Positions 57,318 through 60,000 of a stretch of DNA of 60,000 nucleotides are shown here, one piece after another. The translations under genes and the position numbers were made by a program. How positions within the stretch are numbered: position 1 is the stretch's first letter; each line of letters begins with the position of its first letter. Origin of the DNA: Membranipora membranacea (lineage: Eukaryota; Bryozoa; Gymnolaemata; Cheilostomatida; Membraniporidae); the NCBI GenBank assembly GCA_914767715.1, contig OU612071.1:15250948-15310947 (forward strand), given 5' to 3'. Below the pieces are notes generated by a model that was not told the origin of the DNA, ran no database searches, and was given only the letters and a program-made list of their open reading frames with translations.

Positions 57318-58630
57318 AGTAGTAGACAGATAAAGATAAATATTCACATATCTTTTCTAAATAATTTGATGAAGTTTGTTGAAGGCATAATTTTCTCCAC
57401 TGCCTTTTGGCGAGCCCGCCTGAGTTCAACGATGGCACTGGTTTTTTCGATGTTCCTGGTTTATATCTCAGCCCTATTGAATATGAATACAAATATATAT
57501 ACAAATATTTATTATCATTATATCATTGTCACGGCACTGCTTTAATCTTACTCACATTAACTCATATAAAATACGTTTTAATTAGGTTTAAAAGTAAAAA
57601 CTGCTGTAAGCAAGTCAAGCTTACAGATATTCTCGTCGTTGGCACCAGTTAATTGAGCCTGAAGCGCCTGGTTCTTGTTGATATTTGTCAGGCAGAAACC
57701 GCTCGACAGCAGAGTATTCACAGAACTACTGATGTATCTCCACTGCCGAACGATTCTCCGCGCCATGTCCTGGGTGTAACCTTGTTCCCCCAGAACATAG
57801 CCAACCCCTCCCAACACCGAATTGGCGCTATCCTCAAAGCTCTGCAAATATTAAAATATAAAGTAAACTCCTGTGTAAAAAAATTTGTGAAATCGAAACA
57901 TACAGATTAGCATACACTGCCAGCCAAAAGGTAAAAGCTAGACCATTTTTTTTCTATGCTCCTGTAATGGGCATAATAGGTACGGAGTTTTATTATATAT
58001 ACACCAGATATTCTCTTATTTTATTCTTGTAATAATCTCTAAGCAAACTGGATTGTTTCTGTCATCAAGTTAATGTCTCAACTCTATTCATATTTTCATT
58101 TACATCCTATCTTAGTCATGGTGGCTTCTGCCGAAATTTACTCACCACAAGAACCAATGACAGAGCTTACATATATACTAGTAGGGTGGTAACATTGTGT
58201 CACCAACCGACCCCCCCCCCAGCTCCACGCCGACAGAAAGGGCAAGTGATGGTCAGAGCTCTGTCAAAGTTGTGGTTCAGCTCGTTCCACCAGTCCTTAA
58301 ACCTGCTTTTCATCGCACATATATATAAATAAACAAAAGTAAAGCGGATGAAAAATAAACAAAAGAACGAAACAAATCTAATCAAGAATAAACAAAAACA
58401 AGCAAATGGAAAAGAAAGGAAGCAATGAGTAAATATTTATATAACCGTGAAGACCATTCATTGCCACATTATCTACATTACCAAACTATAAATAGAATCA
58501 TACATCTACTGTCATTAAGTCAGGAACATTACCTGGTACAAACAAAATGGCCACATGCAGTGTAGATCGTCAGTCGCCCTGGACTGGGTGCGCAGCAGAT
58601 TGCGCAAGCTTGATCAAGTATCGAAGCCAT
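57295..58630 (-). CDS. Four-exon gene for a 194-residue RING-like zinc-binding protein
   Basis: Exons in transcript order: 58630-58533, 58302-58212, 57841-57625, 57473-57295. Phases agree at all three introns and the total is 585 nt. Cys9-x2-Cys12, Cys26-x-His28-x2-Cys31 and Cys53-x2-Cys56 (CPFCR) follow the RING pattern with a conserved Trp region (FKDWW) between them. The sixth ligand, expected at residue 34, is Phe in this splice model. RING proteins act as ubiquitin E3 ligases. Residues 64-136 and the basic C-terminus match nothing I recognise. The donor of exon 2 (in a G run) is weak; the other sites are good. The final residues lie in the minisatellite, so the true C-terminus may differ. 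Confidence 0.6.
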
Positions 58631-58639
58631 AGCTGAAGT

Positions 58640-59090
58640 TTGAGTTGAACAGTAAGAAGGTGAAGGAAAAGACTGTCGCAGTACCGAGTACTGCAAGCTG
58701 GGTAATGAACGATCAGAAACATCGGCCTTTCATATCTTACAAACTTTGATGTCATAAGAAACAAAACACATGAGAAACCATTGTGGTCACAGAAACAAGA
58801 ATCGGAAAAAAATCATAAATAAACAGTTTGTTCAAAATATAAACCAATAAACCAATCAACTTGATATTAAAATGAAATAAAAGAAAAAAAAATTTTACTG
58901 CAATTACTTCCAGAGTAGTAGATTTGGGAGGAGTTGGTCAGCTCGATCACATTTTAACAGATAGGCGGACAGTTCCCGCCTGTAACGCTCCTGGTGGAGC
59001 CACTGGCTGTCAAATTAGGATGATTCATCACAGTATTTATTTTGTGCTTATTTGTTGAGTATGTTATTTGTGATTGAATTGCTGAACAGA
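58640..59090. other. Flank between the RING-like gene and the Polinton fragment
   Basis: No supported gene. A 47-codon open stretch ending near 59058 (plus) precedes the pX-like gene and may be part of the element. Confidence 0.35.
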
Positions 59091-59094
59091 GAGC

Positions 59095-59415
59095 ATGGTG
59101 GATTCCCGACTGCGTAGAAACATTCCTGTTCTCAAGGAATTGCAGAAAAGTCGTGGTTCCAATCGAAAGCGCATGCTCCAAAGATTGAGTGACGACACAG
59201 TGGATGCATTAAGTGATTGTGCATGTAATATAAGGAATGGAAATGTTCCGCTTACAACACACCAGTTCCGTTCGTTAAAGCCTTATCACAAGCATCTGAA
59301 GCAGTTGAGTAAAAAATCCTCATCACGTAAAAGTAGACGGAAAACATTGATGAAGGGTGGATTTATTGGTTTACTACTCAAACCCCTTGCCAAGCTATTA
59401 CTTGGAGGTTTGTGA
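59095..59415 (+). CDS. Polinton/adintovirus-like small basic core protein (adenovirus pX/mu-like)
   Basis: 106 codons, apparently intact, with many Lys/Arg residues, a Cys pair in the middle, and a hydrophobic Gly/Leu-rich C-terminus. A Met-Lys-Gly-Gly site (about residues 90-93) fits the cleavage pattern of adenain-type proteases. Small basic proteins of this build are a standard Polinton/adintovirus gene and are thought to condense DNA or aid membrane passage. Followed after 4 bp by the next gene on the same strand. Confidence 0.7.
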   Translation: MVDSRLRRNIPVLKELQKSRGSNRKRMLQRLSDDTVDALSDCACNIRNGNVPLTTHQFRSLKPYHKHLKQLSKKSSSRKSRRKTLMKGGFIGLLLKPLAKLLLGGL

Positions 59416-59419
59416 AAAT

Positions 59420-59833
59420 ATGTCGTTCCGTAAATACTATTTGGTTGAACCAGATACGTACAATGAGCTAGTAAGGAGCTCAAATTCTAAAGCAGATTCG
59501 CTACAGCACCCAAATGTTAAAGCTTTTAAAGAAATTGACTCTAAAATTGATACGATACTCAACAAACAATCAACATCAGAGACCGAAAAGCTGGATGAGT
59601 ATAACTCAAATATTGACAGCTACAAGAGGAACTTCAGAAATGCAATTGGAAAATCTAGAAAAGATGCATTATTTGGTGACCCTACACCTCAGGAGACTAA
59701 CTCATTCAATTTACAACCGCTAGGTCAAACCATGATCCATTGTAATAATAATAATCTCATTAGTCAAGGACTCTTTGAAAAGCCACTTGGTAGCAAGAGA
59801 TGGAACACTAACCGCATCCTTGAACATATCTAA
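59420..59833 (+). CDS. Polinton-associated small virion-type protein, 3' end disrupted
   Basis: Likely start at the ATG at 59420, because the frame's upstream extension overlaps the pX-like gene. Starts with a RKYYLVEPDTYN-type motif that I associate with a small ORF next to the pX-like gene in Polinton/adintovirus elements. About 138 codons. From about 59745 onward the frame runs antisense through polymerase-derived sequence, so the natural C-terminus is probably lost. Confidence 0.6.
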   Translation: MSFRKYYLVEPDTYNELVRSSNSKADSLQHPNVKAFKEIDSKIDTILNKQSTSETEKLDEYNSNIDSYKRNFRNAIGKSRKDALFGDPTPQETNSFNLQPLGQTMIHCNNNNLISQGLFEKPLGSKRWNTNRILEHI

Positions 59834-60000
59834 TTCTTTTGAAATGTAGACATCTGATTGCTTTTGTAGGGCCTCAAGAAAAGGAACCACATCCAAATTG
59901 TTATACCATATAAGGAAATCACGTAGTGTTTGCATATCATGATGTGTCCAAATTTCTTTGCAATAGTCATATTCTTCAAGTGATATATTTGACTGTTTAA
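59735..60000 (-). pseudogene. Fragment of a Polinton protein-primed family B DNA polymerase
   Basis: Open on the minus strand from the window edge down to about 59745. Contains a YCKEIW...DFLIWYNNLDV motif typical of the exonuclease-to-palm region of Polinton pPolB, then a SVPSLATKWLF stretch. It stops abruptly at the junction with the virion-type gene. pPolB copies the element using a protein primer. The rest lies beyond the window, so whether the upstream part is intact cannot be told. Confidence 0.65.

Noticed and set aside
57653-57910. Plus-strand open frames opposite the RING-like gene
   Set aside because: Shadow of exon 3, whose minus-strand splice sites and phases are consistent.

Overview
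The window looks like nuclear DNA of an aquatic invertebrate animal (sponge, cnidarian or similar; the phylum cannot be fixed from sequence alone). The signs are AT-rich DNA, host genes split by GT-AG introns, interstitial TTAGGG-type repeats, tRNA-derived SINEs, a CR1-like LINE, hAT-like inverted-repeat elements and a Polinton/Maverick fragment. There are no bacterial-style operons.

Region 1 to about 25.4 kb is a graveyard and nursery of one kind of mobile unit. An upstream gene encodes a large coiled-coil plus RNase-H-like (candidate DDE) transposase. Downstream on the same strand lies a small, spliced SGNH/GDSL-type hydrolase gene. The pairing is clear in three places, and two more transposase copies have partial or displaced hydrolase pieces nearby. 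The unit at 17.0-21.8 kb is intact: a 927-residue transposase-like protein and a 183-residue, three-exon hydrolase. The unit at 1-4.1 kb is a near-identical but broken copy. The units at 4.4-8.3, 8.4-15.4 and 23.1-25.4 kb belong to two more diverged subfamilies, each with its own spacer repeats (67-nt stem-loops, 134-bp satellite, 86-bp repeats). A 3.2-kb CR1-like LINE (minus strand) has inserted into one 86-bp repeat with a target-site duplication.

Region 25.4-34.3 kb is mostly repeat debris with no confident gene. It holds a LINE 3' remnant, a dispersed repeat at 26.7-29.4 kb, a 37-bp perfect palindrome with 8-bp target duplications, and a 795-bp foldback element.

Region 34.4-43.7 kb holds a host gene on the minus strand that I reassembled from six phase-consistent exons. 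It encodes a 534-residue type I membrane protein with signal peptide, extracellular domain containing an Asn-rich run, one membrane helix and a short tail. Its first two exons are duplicated upstream, and the outer copy has decayed. Introns hold a minisatellite, a tRNA-type SINE, telomere-like repeats and a MITE.

Region 43.7-57.1 kb is intergenic and repeat-rich. It includes a MITE family with 5-bp target duplications, a hAT-like element carrying a tRNA-like pol III promoter, a long foldback, and a tandem-repeat element present twice. A four-exon gene for a 194-residue RING-like protein lies at 57.3-58.6 kb (minus). The window ends inside a rearranged Polinton/adintovirus-like element with a pX-like gene, a second small virion-type gene, and an opposing fragment of a protein-primed DNA polymerase.
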